Positions 6,381-7,220 of a DNA stretch of 7,220 bases are shown here, one piece after another; positions within the stretch are counted from its first letter, which is position 1, and each line of letters begins with the position of its first letter. The translations under genes and the position numbers were made by a program. The notes beneath the pieces were generated by a model. That model saw only the letters and a program-made list of their open reading frames with translations. It did no database searches and was not told the DNA's origin. Source of the stretch: Candidatus Zipacnadia bacterium (GTDB lineage Bacteria; Armatimonadota; Zipacnadia; Zipacnadales; Zipacnadaceae); the NCBI GenBank assembly GCA_029821455.1, contig JALGTI010000149.1, positions 1 to 7,220 on the forward strand, given 5' to 3'.

Positions 6381-6561
6381 ATGGCCAAGCCAGTGGCGTT
6401 CTCGAGCGACTACACCGTCACCGAGGAGCTTGACATTGAGCAAGGGATACTCGGCCAGGTTGATGCTGAAATCGTGTGGGCAAACTGCAAGACCGAGCAC
6501 AAGGTGGCAGACTGAATCGGCGATTCAGATGCGATCATAACCCCGTTTGCCTCCTGTCACT
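6381..6561 (+). pseudogene. Relic of a D-isomer-specific 2-hydroxyacid dehydrogenase (CtBP-like), N-terminal part
   Basis: From ATG at 6381 the plus strand encodes 44 residues that read like the N-terminus of the D-2-hydroxyacid dehydrogenase/CtBP group: a first strand with SSDYTVTEELDIEQGIL, then AEIVWANCKTE. TGA at 6513-6515 stops it. The same frame then goes on with family-like IGDSDAIITPFA. Reading one base further (skipping T6552) gives PVT, so the sequence resembles the family pattern DADAIIT-x-x-APVT across both the stop and a +1 shift. Homology ends near 6561, where the opposing beta-helix gene begins; the NAD-binding and catalytic domains (about 270 more residues) are missing. No clear ribosome site precedes the ATG. 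Intact relatives are NAD-dependent cytoplasmic oxidoreductases acting on 2-hydroxyacids. Without the family resemblance it would look like a 44-codon ORF, so the call depends on that resemblance. Confidence 0.65.
6512..6528. repeat. Palindrome over the premature stop of the dehydrogenase relic
   Basis: CTGAATC and GATTCAG form a perfect 7-bp stem around GGC. It includes the in-frame TGA (6513-6515) and lies about 28 bp past the stop of the opposing beta-helix gene. There is no T-run on the minus strand, so a terminator role is only possible, not shown. Confidence 0.45.
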
Positions 6562-7220
6562 GCGGTCGGGAGCACTGGAATGCCCCGATATCAGGGGCGT
6601 CGGTCGGTCGTGACCGGCCATCCTTGTCGTGACCGACGTTGATGGCGCGCCCGGCTCTTCGTGCCGGGCTGCCGGCCCGCAGCCGGTAGTCGCCAGCCGC
6701 CGGGTCCACGAACAGCGGGTCCGCATAGACGTCATAGTGGCCGCCGCCTTCGTAGTTGCGCAGGTACGGGGGCTCTGCATTCCAGTAGAGGTTGTGGCTG
6801 GCCTGCACCAGGCCCGGTTCATTGTGCCAGAACCTCCCCCCCAGCGCCCAGTCCAGCTCCTCGATAGGGAATACGCCTGTCCCGTCGCCCGTGATGGCGG
6901 GCGCAGTGGGGGGCTCGGTGTCAAGCCCGGGGGAGTTGTAGATGATGTTGTTGTAGACCAACGCGTCGCGCTTGGTGTCCACTTGGACGGCCCTTACGTT
7001 GTCCACGAACGTGTTGTGGTAGATGTGCGTTCTACCGGTCCACCGCCCGGCTCCGGGAGTGCCGCCGAATGTGCGCATGGCCACCAGCACACCGGTCTTG
7101 CACTTGACGAAGACGTTGTTGATCACGATGTTATCTCTGCCTAGGACGAGCATCCCGGCGTATGGGGCGCCGACCACCGTGTTGCCGTCATAGACGTTCC
7201 GCTCGCCACTGCGGTCCATC
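6557..7220 (-). CDS. Right-handed parallel beta-helix protein with choice-of-anchor-Q-like C-terminus, C-terminal part, cut by window edge
   Basis: The visible 220 residues enter from the right edge and end with TGA at 6557. The ATG at 7219 sits inside a beta-helix coil (GERNVYDGNTV at once), so the true start is very likely outside the window. Repeating coils with Asn ladders are seen: DNIVINNVFVKCKTGVLV (29-46), THIYHNTFVDNVRAVQV (64-80), DALVYNNIIYN (85-95) and SHNLYWN (141-147). The end carries DPLFVDPAAGDYRLRAGSPA (167-186) and PDIGAF (209-214), the pattern common at the end of extracellular beta-helix proteins described as choice-of-anchor Q domain proteins. Such proteins are usually exported and bind or cleave polysaccharides. 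No lyase catalytic residues can be assigned, and the signal peptide would be off-window. GC is clearly higher (60-68% in counted lines) than in the glycan cluster. Confidence 0.85.
   Translation of the reverse strand, partial: MDRSGERNVYDGNTVVGAPYAGMLVLGRDNIVINNVFVKCKTGVLVAMRTFGGTPGAGRWTGRTHIYHNTFVDNVRAVQVDTKRDALVYNNIIYNSPGLDTEPPTAPAITGDGTGVFPIEELDWALGGRFWHNEPGLVQASHNLYWNAEPPYLRNYEGGGHYDVYADPLFVDPAAGDYRLRAGSPARRAGRAINVGHDKDGRSRPTDAPDIGAFQCSRPQ

Noticed and set aside
6188..6388. Minus-strand frame with a hydrophobic stretch (FAISLIAVGMLF), considered as a transporter fragment
   Set aside because: A single short hydrophobic run followed by a Cys/Arg-rich tail, with no family resemblance and partly antisense to the dehydrogenase relic.
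5603..6433. Plus-strand 276-residue open frame, the longest on that strand
   Set aside because: Its first part is antisense to the HEAT-repeat gene and its end overlaps the dehydrogenase relic in another frame; composition (Ser, Arg, Cys rich) is that of a shadow frame.
6513..6515. In-frame TGA as a recoded Trp or selenocysteine codon
   Set aside because: TGA ends the membrane-protein and beta-helix genes here, no selenocysteine element is seen, and a frameshift follows soon after, so decay is simpler.
6629..7144. Plus-strand 171-residue frame
   Set aside because: It is antisense to the GC-rich beta-helix gene, where long shadow frames are expected.

Overview
The window is bacterial DNA of middle GC content (about 50-55% in the hand-counted lines of the left two thirds). 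Genes are compact, start with ATG, mostly have Shine-Dalgarno sites, and use TGA, TAG and TAA as stops. The phylum cannot be fixed from this sequence. The mix of a parallel beta-helix protein, a short HEAT-repeat protein and a CtBP-like 2-hydroxyacid dehydrogenase relic would suit an environmental lineage, but that is a weak hint.

Layout: all intact genes lie on the minus strand. From position 4621 leftward runs a glycan-biosynthesis cluster. It holds a GHMP sugar kinase closely resembling plant glucuronokinases (4621-3590), a polytopic membrane protein of the GT-C/polymerase type (3395-1998), a GT4 glycosyltransferase that overlaps it by 4 bp in an ATGA junction (2001-832), and a second GT4 glycosyltransferase cut by the left window edge (692-1). 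The likely scheme is that the kinase makes a sugar 1-phosphate, probably glucuronate 1-phosphate, for nucleotide-sugar synthesis. The two GT4 enzymes would then build a glycan on the cytoplasmic side, and the membrane protein would transfer or polymerise it.

Upstream of the kinase lies about 965 bp (4622-5586) with no convincing gene. It has a good minus-strand sigma-70-type promoter near 5013-5041, dyads just downstream of it, a GC-rich hairpin, and a 59-codon open frame without a usual start that ends 19 bp before the kinase.

The right part is a patchwork. It has a small HEAT-repeat protein (5931-5587), about 450 bp with nothing recognisable, and a plus-strand relic of a D-isomer 2-hydroxyacid dehydrogenase (6381-6561) broken by an in-frame TGA and an apparent frameshift. 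The relic runs directly into the 3' end of a clearly more GC-rich beta-helix gene (7220-6557, cut by the right edge). The relic, the GC step and the tail-to-tail junction suggest a rearrangement or insertion boundary near 6560.

No tRNA, rRNA, CRISPR array, complete insertion sequence or defence system was seen.
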